NCBI GenBank assembly: GCA_022791755.1
Contig: JAAVZR010000030.1
Coordinates: 26,129-90,128, forward strand
DNA from: Lachnospiraceae bacterium
Lineage (GTDB): Bacteria > Bacillota > Clostridia > Lachnospirales > Lachnospiraceae
Length of the DNA: 64,000 bases
Direction of reading: 5' to 3'
Made by a program: the position numbers and the translations under genes. Numbering within the stretch: position 1 is the first letter of the stretch; each line of letters opens with the position of its first letter. The notes under the pieces were generated by a model. The model saw only the letters and a list, made by a program, of their open reading frames with translations. It had not been told where the DNA came from and did not search any database. Shown here piece by piece: positions 7,877-17,012 of the stretch.

Positions 7877-8491
7877 TTATTTTAATTCCCCGCAGAGCGC
7901 AGCGATCTCCTCTCTGTGCAGAAAGGCTCTGTGATGCTGGCATTGTATGATCTGGTGCAGCGTGGCGCAGCAGGCATCCAGCTCATCGTTAATCAGCAGA
8001 TAGTCATACTGCTCCATTCCGTCGGCTTCCTCGGCTGCTCTGTGCAGACGGGCGGCGATGACCTCCTCGGTCTCCGTGCCGCGGCCCGTGAGACGGCGCT
8101 TTAATTCTGCCGCGCTGGGAGGCGTGACAAAGATGAGTACGGTGTCCGGAAATTTTTTCTTGATCTGCAAGGCGCCCTGGATCTCGATCTCCAGAAGGAC
8201 ATCCTGCCCTTCCTCCATCCTCTTCTCCACATAGGCCCGGGGCGTCCCGTAGTAACGGCCGCAGTAAGAGGCGTATTCGATCAGTTCACCGGTCTCGATC
8301 ATGCGCCGGAACTCCTCCTCGGACACGAAATAATAGTCCCTGCCCTCGGCCTCTCCCGTCCGGGGCTTTCTGGTGGTGCAGGAGACAGAGAGGGCGTAGT
8401 TGGGATATCGCTCCAGAAGCGCCTTTATCAGTGTTCCCTTTCCTGATCCGGAAAAACCGGAGATTACAACCAAAACTCCTTTATTCTTCAT
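7877..8491 (-). CDS. gmk: Guanylate kinase
   Basis: Phosphorylates GMP to GDP, in GTP and (p)ppGpp metabolism. 204 residues with the P-loop GFSGSGKGT, the GMP-binding [11 protein letters not shown] and [11 protein letters not shown], the lid region RLTGRGTE, and [10 protein letters not shown] near the end. The ATG at 8491 was chosen because AAGAGG lies 6 nt before it; a Met two codons earlier would be too close to the ribosome binding site. The start overlaps the remA stop by 11 nt, giving tight coupling. The P-loop has Phe where most Gmk have Pro, a minor variation. Confidence 0.96.
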   Translation of the reverse strand: MKNKGVLVVISGFSGSGKGTLIKALLERYPNYALSVSCTTRKPRTGEAEGRDYYFVSEEEFRRMIETGELIEYASYCGRYYGTPRAYVEKRMEEGQDVLLEIEIQGALQIKKKFPDTVLIFVTPPSAAELKRRLTGRGTETEEVIAARLHRAAEEADGMEQYDYLLINDELDACCATLHQIIQCQHHRAFLHREEIAALCGELK

Positions 8492-8762
8492 CTTCATCCT
8501 CTTCCCTGCCTGCCGTTTCCCGCCCTGTCTGGCCGAATCGGGCTGCCAGCGTCTCCGGCAGCAGGGCCGACAGGATGATACTGTCACTCTCTGTAAAAAG
8601 CACGCCCTTGGTCTTTCGCCCCTGGGTGGCATCAATGATATGCCCCTGCTCTCTGGCATTTTGGACCAGGCGTTTGATCGGGGCCGAATCGGGGCTCACC
8701 ACGGCCACGATCCGGTCGGTATTTACCACATTGCCGAAACCAATGTTTACAAACTTACTCAA
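8481..8762 (-). CDS. remA: RemA/DUF370 family DNA-binding regulator
   Basis: 93 residues; the first 75 match RemA ([43 protein letters not shown]), the ring-forming DNA-binding protein that controls matrix genes in Bacillus. Its place between yicC and gmk is the conserved one. The start codon is TTG at 8762, which overlaps the yicC stop by 8 nt; no better start exists. The C-terminus ends in a short acidic run (REEDEDEE). In Clostridia the target genes are not established. Confidence 0.9.
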   Translation of the reverse strand: MSKFVNIGFGNVVNTDRIVAVVSPDSAPIKRLVQNAREQGHIIDATQGRKTKGVLFTESDSIILSALLPETLAARFGQTGRETAGREEDEDEE

Positions 8763-9633
8763 TATTCTGTACCTGCTCCCGGATCTTCTCGATCTCCGTC
8801 TTCAGGGCGATGGCCGAATCGGACAGCCGCAGGTCCCCCGATTTGGAGAGAGTGGTATTGGCCTCCCGGTTCATCTCCTGGGCGATGAAGTCCAGCTTGC
8901 GCCCCACGGCGCCGCCCCGGATCAGCTCTTCTTTCATGGTGTTGATATGACTGCGCAGACGGACCATCTCCTCGTCCACGCAGATCCGGTCCGAATAGAT
9001 GGCCACTTCCTGGAGAATCCGGTTTTCGTCATAGGAGCCGTCGCTTAAAAACTCGCGCATCTTCTCTTCCAGCCGGGCCCGGTACTCTTCCAATACCTGG
9101 GGGAACCGCTTCTCGATCTCGTCCACCCAGACGGTCATGCCGTCCAGCTTGGCTAACAGGTCTTCTTTCAGCTGCCCGCCTTCCGCGGCCCGGGACGCCA
9201 CAAAGCGCTCGCCGGCTTTTTCCACCGCCTGGGAGACGATCTCCCATAACGCCTCCTCGTCCGCCTCCGGGGAAGCCATGGTCAGAACCTCCGGAAAGCG
9301 TCCCAGCATGGAAGCCGTGATATCGTTGGGAATGCCAAACTGCCTGGACATCTGTTCAAAGGCGTCCATATATCCGGCGGCCAGAGCCGCATTGTATTTC
9401 AGGGAAGCGCTCTGGGCGGAATAATCCTCATAGGAAATGTAGATGTCTACCTTGCCCCGCTGCACACTGTTTTTTAACAGTCCCCGCAGAGCGGACTCGA
9501 AGGCATTGAATTTCTTCGGCATCTTGATGCTCAGATCCAGATACCGGTGGTTGACAGCCTTCATCTCGACGCAGATCTTGTAGTCCTCCGTCGTGTTTTC
9601 ATAGCGGCCGAAACCGGTCATACTCTTTAACAT
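8755..9633 (-). CDS. yicC: YicC/YloC family endoribonuclease
   Basis: 292 residues starting [10 protein letters not shown], the family signature. It has the YicC N-terminal domain ([23 protein letters not shown]) and the C-terminal DUF1732 domain ([37 protein letters not shown]). The Escherichia coli homologue is an endoribonuclease implicated in small-RNA turnover. It is the first gene of a long operon, and a strong promoter lies at 9714-9742, about 80 nt upstream. Confidence 0.93.
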   Translation of the reverse strand: MLKSMTGFGRYENTTEDYKICVEMKAVNHRYLDLSIKMPKKFNAFESALRGLLKNSVQRGKVDIYISYEDYSAQSASLKYNAALAAGYMDAFEQMSRQFGIPNDITASMLGRFPEVLTMASPEADEEALWEIVSQAVEKAGERFVASRAAEGGQLKEDLLAKLDGMTVWVDEIEKRFPQVLEEYRARLEEKMREFLSDGSYDENRILQEVAIYSDRICVDEEMVRLRSHINTMKEELIRGGAVGRKLDFIAQEMNREANTTLSKSGDLRLSDSAIALKTEIEKIREQVQNIE

Positions 9634-9713
9634 GGCCTACTCCCTGTTATTTTATGGAAAGAGATTCCGTATGCTCCAGAAATGGCAGACTCAGGGAATC
9701 TACAGACCACATT

Positions 9714-9742
9714 ATTATACGGCATGAGGGCAGGCAAGTCAA
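9714..9742 (-). promoter_or_regulatory. Sigma-A promoter of the yicC-gerW operon
   Basis: On the minus strand, -35 TTGACT (9737-9742), a 17-bp spacer and -10 TATAAT (9714-9719). It lies between the hisIE stop and yicC, so the two operons are separately started. No terminator is visible after hisIE, so read-through from the his operon is possible. Confidence 0.85.
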
Positions 9743-9768
9743 TCCTCCAAATAAGAATTCTGGCCGGC

Positions 9769-10815
9769 CTAGCGGTTTGCCAGCTCATCGGTTACGTCAC
9801 GCCAGGCCACTTCCTTTTGGGCCAGAAGCACCATGAGATGGTACAAAAGATCGGCGGCCTCGTATTTGATCTCCTCGGGATCCGGGTTTTTGGCCGCAAT
9901 CACCAGCTCCGTGGCCTCCTCTCCCACCTTTTTTAATATTTTGTCCAGGCCCTTGTCGAACAGATAGCTGGTGTAGGAGCCCTCCTTGGGATGCTCCTTT
10001 CGGTTGGCGATGACGGCCTCCAGTTCTGTGAACACATTCCGGCCCATGGGGCTGCTGCTCTCTATAACCGGGCGAAAGAAGCAGGAGTAGGCGCCGGTAT
10101 GACAGGCGTTTCCCACCTGCTCCACCTGCGCTAAGAGCGTGTCCCGGTCGCAGTCGGCGGAGAGGCTCTTGACATACTGGTAGTGGCCGGAGGTCTCGCC
10201 CTTGAGCCAGAGGCAGCTGCGGCTGCGGCTGTAGTAGGTCATGCGGCCGGTGCGGCAGGTGAGAAGAAAGGCTTCCTCGTTCATATAGGCCATCATCAGC
10301 ACCTGTCCGGTGTGTGCATCCTGCACGATACAGGGCAGGAGTCCGTCGCTTCCCGTCTTGAACTGATCCCAAGACAGATTTATCTCCGTCTCATGGAGCG
10401 TGACGGTTCCGTGGATGTCTTTGGCCCCTTCTCCCTGCCGGAGCAGGCCGATGCGCTGTGGCCCGAAACGGCGTATCGCTTCATCGTAGACCGCCATTTC
10501 CACCGGGTCGTCCTCCCGCAGCAGGGCGGCTTTTGCCCCGGCGTAGATGTATTTTTTCACATCCTCCAGCCTCTTTGTCCGTCCTCCGGCCATCACCGGC
10601 AGGGTTCCCTCTTTCGTATAACGGCGGATCAGGCCGATGGCCGCCTCGTGGGAAAGCTCATCTTCCGACTCGTCCAGAAAAAATCCCATGGAAAAGCCCT
10701 CCTCAGCCCGGCTGGCAAACCAGGATATGGGATCTTCTGCCGGGGCGCCCTCCCGGGTATAGGCTTTCCCCCCTCTGATTAAAAGCGCCGGAGCGCAGAT
10801 ATATGTCTTTTCCAT
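9769..10815 (-). CDS. hisIE: HisI-HisE bifunctional enzyme with an N-terminal degenerate HisF-like half-barrel
   Basis: Catalyses steps 2 and 3 of histidine synthesis: hydrolysis of phosphoribosyl-ATP (HisE) and opening of phosphoribosyl-AMP (HisI). In the 348 residues, HisI spans about 155-250 ([15 protein letters not shown], zinc-site Cys222, Cys238, Cys245) and HisE about 262-340 ([29 protein letters not shown]). Residues 3-125 are extra. They resemble the first half of HisF/HisA ([45 protein letters not shown]), but the catalytic Asp is missing (ICAPAL where HisF has CLDV). The start at 10815 has GAGG 8 nt upstream. It is the last gene of the his operon. Confidence 0.93.
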   Translation of the reverse strand: MEKTYICAPALLIRGGKAYTREGAPAEDPISWFASRAEEGFSMGFFLDESEDELSHEAAIGLIRRYTKEGTLPVMAGGRTKRLEDVKKYIYAGAKAALLREDDPVEMAVYDEAIRRFGPQRIGLLRQGEGAKDIHGTVTLHETEINLSWDQFKTGSDGLLPCIVQDAHTGQVLMMAYMNEEAFLLTCRTGRMTYYSRSRSCLWLKGETSGHYQYVKSLSADCDRDTLLAQVEQVGNACHTGAYSCFFRPVIESSSPMGRNVFTELEAVIANRKEHPKEGSYTSYLFDKGLDKILKKVGEEATELVIAAKNPDPEEIKYEAADLLYHLMVLLAQKEVAWRDVTDELANR

Positions 10816-10877
10816 CTCTTGATCCTCGCTTCCCATATATGGATTCGGGGGCAGACCGTACGCCGCCCCCGCAGAAC

Positions 10878-11615
10878 TTATTGATTTTGTTTTGGATTCT
10901 TCTCAAAGGTTTGCAGCGCTTCGGACAGATCAATCCGGTTTTCGTAGAGCGCCTTTCCGATGATGGCGCCGTGGATACCGGCCTGAGAAAGGCGAAACAG
11001 GTCCTCCATGGAAGAGACGCCGCCGGAGGCGACAACCTGGAGCCCCGTGGCCTCGCTTAAGGCCCGGGTGGCCTCCACATTGGGGCCGGTGAGCATCCCG
11101 TCCCGGGAGATATCGGTATAGATGACTGTCGATACTCCCAGCTCTTTCATCCGCAGAGCCAGGTCCATGGCGGATACCCGGCTGGTCTGTTCCCATCCCT
11201 GTGTGGCTACCATACCGTCCCTGGCGTCGATGCCCACAGCAATGTGTCCGGAACCGAACAGCCTCACGGCCTCCCCCACCATTTCCGGGTGTTCCACCGC
11301 CGCGGTGCCGATGATAGCCCGGGTCACCCCCAGATTCAGCGCCTCCTCGATATCTTTCAGGGAACGGATTCCACCGCCCAGCTCCGTACGGATATGTACG
11401 GCCTTCAGAATATCCCGCAGGCAGCCGGCGTTGACGCTGCGCCCTCTGAGAGCGCCGTCCAGGTCCACCAGATGCAGCCAGGAGGCTCCTTTGGCTTCCC
11501 ATGTAAGCGCTGTCTTTGCAGGAGAATCGGAATAGACCTGTACCTGGCCAAAATGTCCCTGGCGAAGACGGACACAGCGGCCTTCTTTTATATCAATGGC
11601 AGGATACAGACGCAT
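10878..11615 (-). CDS. hisA: ProFAR isomerase
   Basis: A TIM-barrel enzyme that opens the ribose of ProFAR to give PRFAR. In the 245 residues the catalytic Asp8 is in YPAIDIKEG and the second acid in [10 protein letters not shown]. Phosphate-binding GGG motifs lie at ELGGGIRS and ASGGVSS. The start at 11615 follows AAAGGGGGAG, one nucleotide after the hisB stop (TGATATG-type junction). Note that hisF and hisH, which should use its product, are not in this operon. Confidence 0.97.
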   Translation of the reverse strand: MRLYPAIDIKEGRCVRLRQGHFGQVQVYSDSPAKTALTWEAKGASWLHLVDLDGALRGRSVNAGCLRDILKAVHIRTELGGGIRSLKDIEEALNLGVTRAIIGTAAVEHPEMVGEAVRLFGSGHIAVGIDARDGMVATQGWEQTSRVSAMDLALRMKELGVSTVIYTDISRDGMLTGPNVEATRALSEATGLQVVASGGVSSMEDLFRLSQAGIHGAIIGKALYENRIDLSEALQTFEKNPKQNQ

Positions 11616-11616
11616 A

Positions 11617-12204
11617 TCACAGCTCCCCCTTTGTCGAAAGTACGCCCCGGATTCTGTCGTCTCTTTGTACGGCCATATCGAGAGCCTTGCCAAAGGCCTT
11701 GAACATGGCCTCGGCGATATGGTGGCTGTTGACGCCGTCCAGCTGGCGGATGTGGAGATTCATTCCGGCCGAGCAGGCGAGAGCGTAGAAAAATTCATGT
11801 ATGGTTTCTGTCTCCAGCGTCCCCAGGCGCTCTGCGCCAAAGTCAGCCTTCCATCCCAGATACGGACGGCCTGACAGATCCAGAGAGCACAGTATCAGTG
11901 TCTCGTCCATGGGCAGGATGCAGGAGCCAAAGCGCACAATCCCCTGTTTTTCTCCCAGCGCCTCCCGGATAGCCGACCCCAGAACGATGCCGGTATCCTC
12001 CACTGTGTGGTGCGTATCTACGGATAAATCGCCTTTCACCTCCACAGCCAGGTCAAAAAAACCATGTTTTGCGAATCCGTTCACCATATGATCGAAAAAA
12101 CCGATCCCGGTCCGGACGCTGCTTTTGCCGCTTCCGTCCAGATTGATCGTGATGCGGATATCGGTTTCTTTCGTTTTTCTGGCCACCGATGCGGTTCTGT
12201 CCAT
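11617..12204 (-). CDS. hisB: Imidazoleglycerol-phosphate dehydratase
   Basis: A manganese enzyme that dehydrates imidazoleglycerol phosphate. 195 residues, the usual length of the single-function form. Metal-binding motifs are visible: FFDHMVNGFAKHG, DTHHTVEDTG, and toward the C-terminus HEFFYALACSAGMNLHI and NSHHIAEAMFKA. It begins 3 nt after the hisD stop and ends 1 nt before hisA, in the middle of the his operon. No phosphatase domain is fused, so histidinol-phosphatase must be encoded elsewhere. Confidence 0.97.
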   Translation of the reverse strand: MDRTASVARKTKETDIRITINLDGSGKSSVRTGIGFFDHMVNGFAKHGFFDLAVEVKGDLSVDTHHTVEDTGIVLGSAIREALGEKQGIVRFGSCILPMDETLILCSLDLSGRPYLGWKADFGAERLGTLETETIHEFFYALACSAGMNLHIRQLDGVNSHHIAEAMFKAFGKALDMAVQRDDRIRGVLSTKGEL

Positions 12205-12207
12205 CCT

Positions 12208-13506
12208 CTAGTCCTCCTCCTCAAAACGTACCCGCACCGAGTTGGCATGGGCAGTCAGTCCTTCGTTTTGTGCGAAACGCTCCACATCGCGCCATACGGA
12301 TTCCAGCTCCTGTCTGGTGTAGGCAATGATGCTGGATTTCTTGACAAAATCGTCCACCGACAGAGGCGAAAAGAATCTGGCGGTGCCGTTGGTGGGCAGG
12401 ATATGGTTGGGGCCGGCAAAATAGTCGCCCAGCGGTTCGCTGGAATACTCCCCGATGAAGATGGCCCCGGCATTGTGAATCTGTGGCATCAGGGAGAAGG
12501 CATTCTTTGTCATGATCTCCAGATGCTCCGGCGCGATGGCATCCACGGCTTCGACAGCCTCCTCCATGGAAGAGGCCACCAGGATATAGCCGTAGTTTTC
12601 CAGAGATTTTTCCATGATGTCCCGGCGCGGCAGACGGGAAGCCATGTCATGGATCTGTGCGGATACCTGTCCGGCCAGATCCCGGGAGGTGGTGACTAAA
12701 ATCGCGCTGGCCAGCTCGTCATGCTCTGCCTGGGACAGAAGGTCGGCGGCCACGAAGCGGGGATTGGCCGTCTCGTCGGCTAAGACTAAGATCTCGCTGG
12801 GTCCGGCGATGGAGTCGATGCCCACGTAGCCGAACACAGCTTTCTTGGCCAGAGCCACGAAGATATTGCCGGGGCCGACGATCTTATCCACCCGGGGGAT
12901 CGTCCCGGTGCCAAAGGCCAGGGCTGCCACAGCCTGAGCGCCTCCCGCTTTATAGATATGGTCCACACCGGCCTCCCGGGCTGCCACCAGCGTGCCGGAA
13001 TTGACCCGGCCGTCCCTTCCCGGCGGCGTAACCATGACGATCTCCTCTACGCCGGCCACTCTGGCCGGAATGACGTTCATCAGCACGGAGGAGGGGTAGG
13101 CGGCCTTGCCTCCGGGGACATAAACGCCCACCCGTTTGAGAGGCGTCACCTTCTGTCCCAGGATCGAGCCTCCCGGCGTGGGGTCAAACCAGCTGTAGCG
13201 GCGCTGCTTTTCGTGGTAACAGCGAATGTTCTCTGCCGCACGGCGAAGCGTAGCCAGAAATTCAGGGTCTGTCTCCTGATATGCGTCCCGGATTTCCTCC
13301 TGTGTCACGGGAAGGTCTTCCGGGGATATCTCACAGTGGTCAAACTGCCTGGTATAGTCCAAAAGCGCCGTATCGCCCTCTGTCCGCACCCTTTGAATAA
13401 TTTCGTTTACCGAATCCATGTAGGAGGCGTAGTGGTTGGGGCTGCGCTTTAACAAATCGTTCAGAATGTTTTTTTGATTCTCCGGGGTAAGTGTCAGAAT
13501 TCTCAT
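12208..13506 (-). CDS. hisD: Histidinol dehydrogenase
   Basis: Oxidises histidinol to histidine in two NAD-dependent steps and needs zinc. The 432 residues match the family length. Motifs seen are [43 protein letters not shown] (zinc and catalytic residues) and GPNHILPT near the C-terminus. The start overlaps the hisG stop by 4 nt (ATGA), so translation is coupled. Confidence 0.98.
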   Translation of the reverse strand: MRILTLTPENQKNILNDLLKRSPNHYASYMDSVNEIIQRVRTEGDTALLDYTRQFDHCEISPEDLPVTQEEIRDAYQETDPEFLATLRRAAENIRCYHEKQRRYSWFDPTPGGSILGQKVTPLKRVGVYVPGGKAAYPSSVLMNVIPARVAGVEEIVMVTPPGRDGRVNSGTLVAAREAGVDHIYKAGGAQAVAALAFGTGTIPRVDKIVGPGNIFVALAKKAVFGYVGIDSIAGPSEILVLADETANPRFVAADLLSQAEHDELASAILVTTSRDLAGQVSAQIHDMASRLPRRDIMEKSLENYGYILVASSMEEAVEAVDAIAPEHLEIMTKNAFSLMPQIHNAGAIFIGEYSSEPLGDYFAGPNHILPTNGTARFFSPLSVDDFVKKSSIIAYTRQELESVWRDVERFAQNEGLTAHANSVRVRFEEED

Positions 13507-14162
13507 ATCTTTTCCTCATTTCGGGCGGTGATCTGCTGCCGCATCTGCCGCACCAGGGCAGTGATCCGCTCATTTTCCATTTTCATGCTGACCTGGTTGA
13601 CGACGACCCGGGCAGAGAGGGCGCAGACCTCCTCTAAGACCTTCAGGCCGTTTTCTTTCAGGGTGGAGCCGGTCTCCACGATATCCACGATGACCTCCGA
13701 AAGCCCCACCAGAGGGGCCAGCTCCACGGAGCCGTTCAGCTTGATGATCTCCACGGTCTGCTGCTTGCGGTTATAGAAATAATCCTTGGCGATCACCGGG
13801 TACTTGGTGGCGACCCGGATCAGCTCATGATGCTGCAGGTACTCCCTGGCGCTTTCTGGACCGCAGACGCACATCCGGCAGCGGCCCAGTCCCAGATCCA
13901 GCACCTCATAGATCTGGCGCCCCTCTTCCATGATGGTGTCCTTGCCCACCACGCCGATATCGGCGGCGCCGTACTCCACGTAGGTGGGCACATCGCTGGC
14001 CTTGGCCAGGAAAAATTTCATTTTATTGGTCTCGTCGGTGAAAATCAGACGTCTGGTGTCCGGGTCATAGAATTCCTGGCAGGAGACGCCCAGCTCCTTC
14101 AAAAGCTCCATGGTTTTGCGGGCCAGCCGTCCCTTGGCCAGGGCAAAGGTCAGATATCTCAT
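13503..14162 (-). CDS. hisG: ATP phosphoribosyltransferase, short catalytic subunit
   Basis: The first enzyme of histidine synthesis, which joins ATP and PRPP. At 219 residues it is the short form without the C-terminal regulatory domain, and it therefore needs HisZ, whose gene lies just upstream with a 4-nt overlap. Motifs are [48 protein letters not shown] and the PRPP loop [15 protein letters not shown]. The ATG at 14162 is 7 nt after GGAGG. Feedback inhibition by histidine is expected through HisZ. Confidence 0.97.
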   Translation of the reverse strand: MRYLTFALAKGRLARKTMELLKELGVSCQEFYDPDTRRLIFTDETNKMKFFLAKASDVPTYVEYGAADIGVVGKDTIMEEGRQIYEVLDLGLGRCRMCVCGPESAREYLQHHELIRVATKYPVIAKDYFYNRKQQTVEIIKLNGSVELAPLVGLSEVIVDIVETGSTLKENGLKVLEEVCALSARVVVNQVSMKMENERITALVRQMRQQITARNEEKI

Positions 14163-15427
14163 AGCGTCACCTCCGAAAAAGAGCCGTCCTCCCAGAGAAG
14201 ACACAGCTGCCGGAAACCGCGGGCTTTGGCTTTGGCCTGATATGCATGAAAGACGGCCTCTCTGGGAGATTCTGCCGGGGACTCTTCTTTCCCCCCGCTC
14301 TCCTCAGCCTTTTTGTTTGCTTCGATCCTCTCCAGCCATACGCTCTGTCCCTGTCCGCGCATCTGGCCGGCTTTCGTGACGGCCTCCCGATGCTGCCCGG
14401 AAGGATAGACTAACATGACCTGGGGCCAGTCGCATTTTACAGGGATCTTCTGCCTGGCCAGCGCCGCCATCACCGAATCCAGCACGATGGCAAAGCCCAC
14501 TGCCTGGGCCCGGCGTCCAAACTGTTCCATCAGGTGATCGTAGCGGCCTCCCGTGACCACCGGCTCTCCGGAGCCGTAGGTGTAACCCTTGAAGATCATG
14601 CCGTTATAGTAGCGGTAGCGGCCGGCCATTCCCAGATCAAAGGATACGTAGCGCTCCAGGCCATAACAGCACAAAACGTCATATACCTGCTCCAGACGTT
14701 CGATGGCCTCCAGGGCCCGGCGGTTTTTGGTGAGAGTCCTGGCCTGACTGATCTTTTCTGCCGGTCCGAACAGCTCCGGAAGACGGATAAACAGTTCCCG
14801 CAGATCCTCACTGAACGGGCAGCGGCTGATCTGCTCCTCGATGCCGAAGAAATTTTTATTCTCCAGAAACGCCAGAATCGTATTTTCCACATCCTCGGAC
14901 AGCCGGGCCTCCTCCAAAAGCCCCTTCAGAAATCCCACATGTCCCACCTCGATCTGAAACCGGGTCAGTCCTGATTCCAAGAGGCAGCGTATCGCCAGGG
15001 CCAGGATCTCCGCGTCGGCATCCGGAGAGCCGTCCCCCAGAAACTCCACCCCGGCCTGGGTGAATTCCTTCAGCCGTCCCTGAAGGCTGGTGCGGTTGAT
15101 GAAGGCATTCTCAATATAGGAAAGGCGCAGGGGCATGCTCTCCTCATCAAAATATTTGGCCGCGCAGCGGGCGATGGCCGGCGTCATATCCGGGCGCAGC
15201 ACCATGGTCTCCCCGTCCCGGTCAAAAAACTTGTACATCTCCCGGGACAGAACGCTGCCCTTCTCCCTGCTGAAAATATCAAAAAACTCAAAGGAAGGAG
15301 TCTGGATATCCTGATAGCCGAACTGATGAAATACACTGCGGATCGCGCGCCGTACCGTGAGTCTGGCGGCGTATTCCCGGCCATAGATATCCCGGACGCC
15401 TTCCGGGGTGTGGATATACTGATTCAT
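14159..15427 (-). CDS. hisZ: ATP phosphoribosyltransferase regulatory subunit
   Basis: A catalytically dead histidyl-tRNA synthetase paralogue that activates HisG-short and carries the histidine feedback site. The 422 residues show class II synthetase-like motifs: [35 protein letters not shown] and the motif-3-like [16 protein letters not shown]. It lacks the anticodon-binding domain of real HisRS. The C-terminal ~60 residues are charged and low in complexity. Start at 15427 after TTGGGAGG. First gene of the operon. Confidence 0.95.
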   Translation of the reverse strand: MNQYIHTPEGVRDIYGREYAARLTVRRAIRSVFHQFGYQDIQTPSFEFFDIFSREKGSVLSREMYKFFDRDGETMVLRPDMTPAIARCAAKYFDEESMPLRLSYIENAFINRTSLQGRLKEFTQAGVEFLGDGSPDADAEILALAIRCLLESGLTRFQIEVGHVGFLKGLLEEARLSEDVENTILAFLENKNFFGIEEQISRCPFSEDLRELFIRLPELFGPAEKISQARTLTKNRRALEAIERLEQVYDVLCCYGLERYVSFDLGMAGRYRYYNGMIFKGYTYGSGEPVVTGGRYDHLMEQFGRRAQAVGFAIVLDSVMAALARQKIPVKCDWPQVMLVYPSGQHREAVTKAGQMRGQGQSVWLERIEANKKAEESGGKEESPAESPREAVFHAYQAKAKARGFRQLCLLWEDGSFSEVTL

Positions 15428-15479
15428 GAAACCTCCCAAGTCGACAGGGCCCGCAGGATACGGGCACATGATACTTTAG

Positions 15480-15499
15480 TGTGCTACTATGTTAGCACA
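15480..15499. promoter_or_regulatory. Palindromic operator candidate of the his operon
   Basis: A perfect 7-bp inverted repeat, TGTGCTA-N6-TAGCACA, lies just downstream of the -10 box of the his promoter, near position +2 to +22 of the transcript. A repressor bound here would block initiation or early elongation. Firmicute his operons can be controlled by a TrpR-family repressor (YerC/HisR), but assigning this site to it is inference. No T-box motif was found in the leader. Confidence 0.55.
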
Positions 15500-15507
15500 T
15501 GAAAGGC

Positions 15508-15536
15508 ATTATACCCCATGAAAAAGAGATTGTCAA
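15508..15536 (-). promoter_or_regulatory. Consensus sigma-A promoter of the his operon
   Basis: On the minus strand, -35 TTGACA (15531-15536), a 17-bp spacer and -10 TATAAT (15508-15513): a perfect consensus match. The leader to hisZ is about 75 nt. Such a strong promoter implies a repressor, which fits the palindrome just downstream. Confidence 0.92.
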
Positions 15537-15571
15537 CAGGAAAACTCTGTTTTCCGGGTTATGCAAGCAAC

Positions 15572-16378
15572 TTATGATTCCGCTTCATAGAAGGGATAGG
15601 TATGTTCCACGGCCTCCCTGGCAAAGGGATCGGACAGGGGAAGCAGATCTATGTACATCCTGCCCAGAAAGGGGATGGCGGCTTCGGCGATCTGGGAAAA
15701 AACAACCTCCTGGCTGCCGGTGTAATCGGCCACAATCAGATAGCTCTCCTCCTCGTCCCGCTCCATAACCCGCATCCACAGGGCATGGATATTGGGATTC
15801 ATGCAGACGCGGTCGCAGATGGCGTTAATCATCTCCACCGGATATACGTCCGGATCTCCCAAAAGGATGGGGGTATCCTTGCCCACCCTGTGGCGGGCCT
15901 GACCGGTGATCAGAAGCTGTTTCTTGTCCTGGAGGGTTTCGATGCCCTCCCGGTCAATGGCAAAGCTGTCGCCAAAGGGATTGATGACCAGTCCTGCCGC
16001 CTCCTGTTTACCGGCGATCATGGCGGCGTAATCGTCAAAACTCAGAATCATGGTCTGGGGGTGCGCATCTTTGAGGCCGGGCCACCGGTTTACCTCATCC
16101 CAGTCCGTAAAAACCGGATAATACTGCCCTCCTTCCTCCGTATCCAGCATGGCGAAGCCGATACTGGCGCCTTCGGGCAGAGAAAGCCGGCCGTCATTTG
16201 TCCGGACCGGTGGCTGGGACAGCTCGACTATGGACAGAAAGCGGGCATTTAAGATCACTTCTCTCAGAAAAGCGCTGGTAGCCTGCTTCTTTTCCTCCGG
16301 GCTTTGGGCCTGCTTTCGTCCTTCACAGAGCTCCTTCAGCCGGGAATTTTCCAGGGACTCATTTACCACAAACTCCAT
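15572..16378 (-). CDS. SseB family protein
   Basis: 268 residues with the two-part SseB layout. The N-terminal half (LREVILNARFLSIVELSQPP, SIGFAMLDTEEGGQYYPVFTDWDE) matches the SseB N-terminal domain. The C-terminal half (EMINAICDRVCMNPNIHALWM, YLIVADYTGSQEVVFSQIAEAA) matches the SseB C-terminal domain. Overproduced SseB causes serine sensitivity in Escherichia coli; the molecular role is unknown. It is cytoplasmic, with no signal peptide. A ribosome binding site GAGGAGGAGC precedes the ATG. It sits alone between the his operon and recU, with 90 nt to recU. Confidence 0.85.
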   Translation of the reverse strand: MEFVVNESLENSRLKELCEGRKQAQSPEEKKQATSAFLREVILNARFLSIVELSQPPVRTNDGRLSLPEGASIGFAMLDTEEGGQYYPVFTDWDEVNRWPGLKDAHPQTMILSFDDYAAMIAGKQEAAGLVINPFGDSFAIDREGIETLQDKKQLLITGQARHRVGKDTPILLGDPDVYPVEMINAICDRVCMNPNIHALWMRVMERDEEESYLIVADYTGSQEVVFSQIAEAAIPFLGRMYIDLLPLSDPFAREAVEHTYPFYEAES

Positions 16379-16468
16379 GTTGCTCCTCCTCGTTCACAAA
16401 ACGAAAATACTTTTTGTCTATTTTACAACAGATTTCCCGTTCTGTCACGGGTAAAATCCGGTCCGATG

Positions 16469-16999
16469 CTACCGGTTTTTCAGGTCTTTTTTGATACCTT
16501 CCAGATAGTGGATGAAAATACCGTTTTTTACGGGCAGGCGGTATGCATGATCGATTTCTTCCAATCGGAAGGATTTGCGTCCTCCGCTCTCCTGACGGTC
16601 CCAGAATTCTCTCAGTCTGGCAAAGGGCAGATAATATATTTCGTCGCGGTGGGTGTAATAAATCACCAGAAAAGCGATTCCGCCCTGCCGTTCAAAGGCC
16701 TCCATAAAGGCAACCTGATGTTCATGGACATTTTGCAGAGGAAAGGTGTCGGCATGACATTCCTTGGCATCGAAGCATACCGGGATTCCCTGTACGACGC
16801 CGATATAGTCCACGGTACTCTTCTGGCCGAAATAGGCCAGCGTGATATGACGGTTTTCCTTATCTATTTCGATGGGGGTAATGGGCGTGGGGATCTTCTG
16901 GATCAGAGCCAGTCCTCCCTCCCGGTAGCGCTCATTGGTGTGATTAATCAGGTCCTCCAGGGTAGAGCCCCGGAGGCCGCGGGAACTCCATGTACCCAT
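16469..16999 (-). CDS. recU: Holliday junction resolvase RecU
   Basis: A Firmicute Holliday-junction endonuclease used in recombinational repair and chromosome segregation. 176 residues starting MGTWSSRGLRGSTLEDLIN, as in the family. Active-site elements are KSTVDYIGV (Asp), FDAKECHADTFP (the E/DxK motif) and HEHQVAFM. The start at 16999 was preferred over an upstream in-frame ATG that would add 20 unrelated residues. It is the last gene of tfoX-rluA-recU, 13 nt after rluA. Confidence 0.95.
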   Translation of the reverse strand: MGTWSSRGLRGSTLEDLINHTNERYREGGLALIQKIPTPITPIEIDKENRHITLAYFGQKSTVDYIGVVQGIPVCFDAKECHADTFPLQNVHEHQVAFMEAFERQGGIAFLVIYYTHRDEIYYLPFARLREFWDRQESGGRKSFRLEEIDHAYRLPVKNGIFIHYLEGIKKDLKNR

Positions 17000-17012
17000 T
17001 GGCAGCCTCCTG

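Noticed and set aside
9775..10190. N-terminal segment of HisIE as an active HisF
   Set aside because: This coordinate span is near the C-terminal end; the HisF-like part (about 10440-10810) lacks the catalytic Asp and is only half a barrel, so no cyclase activity is claimed.
15428..15507. T-box or histidine attenuator before hisZ
   Set aside because: The leader is about 75 nt, lacks the T-box AGGGTGGNACCGCG motif and contains no run of His codons.
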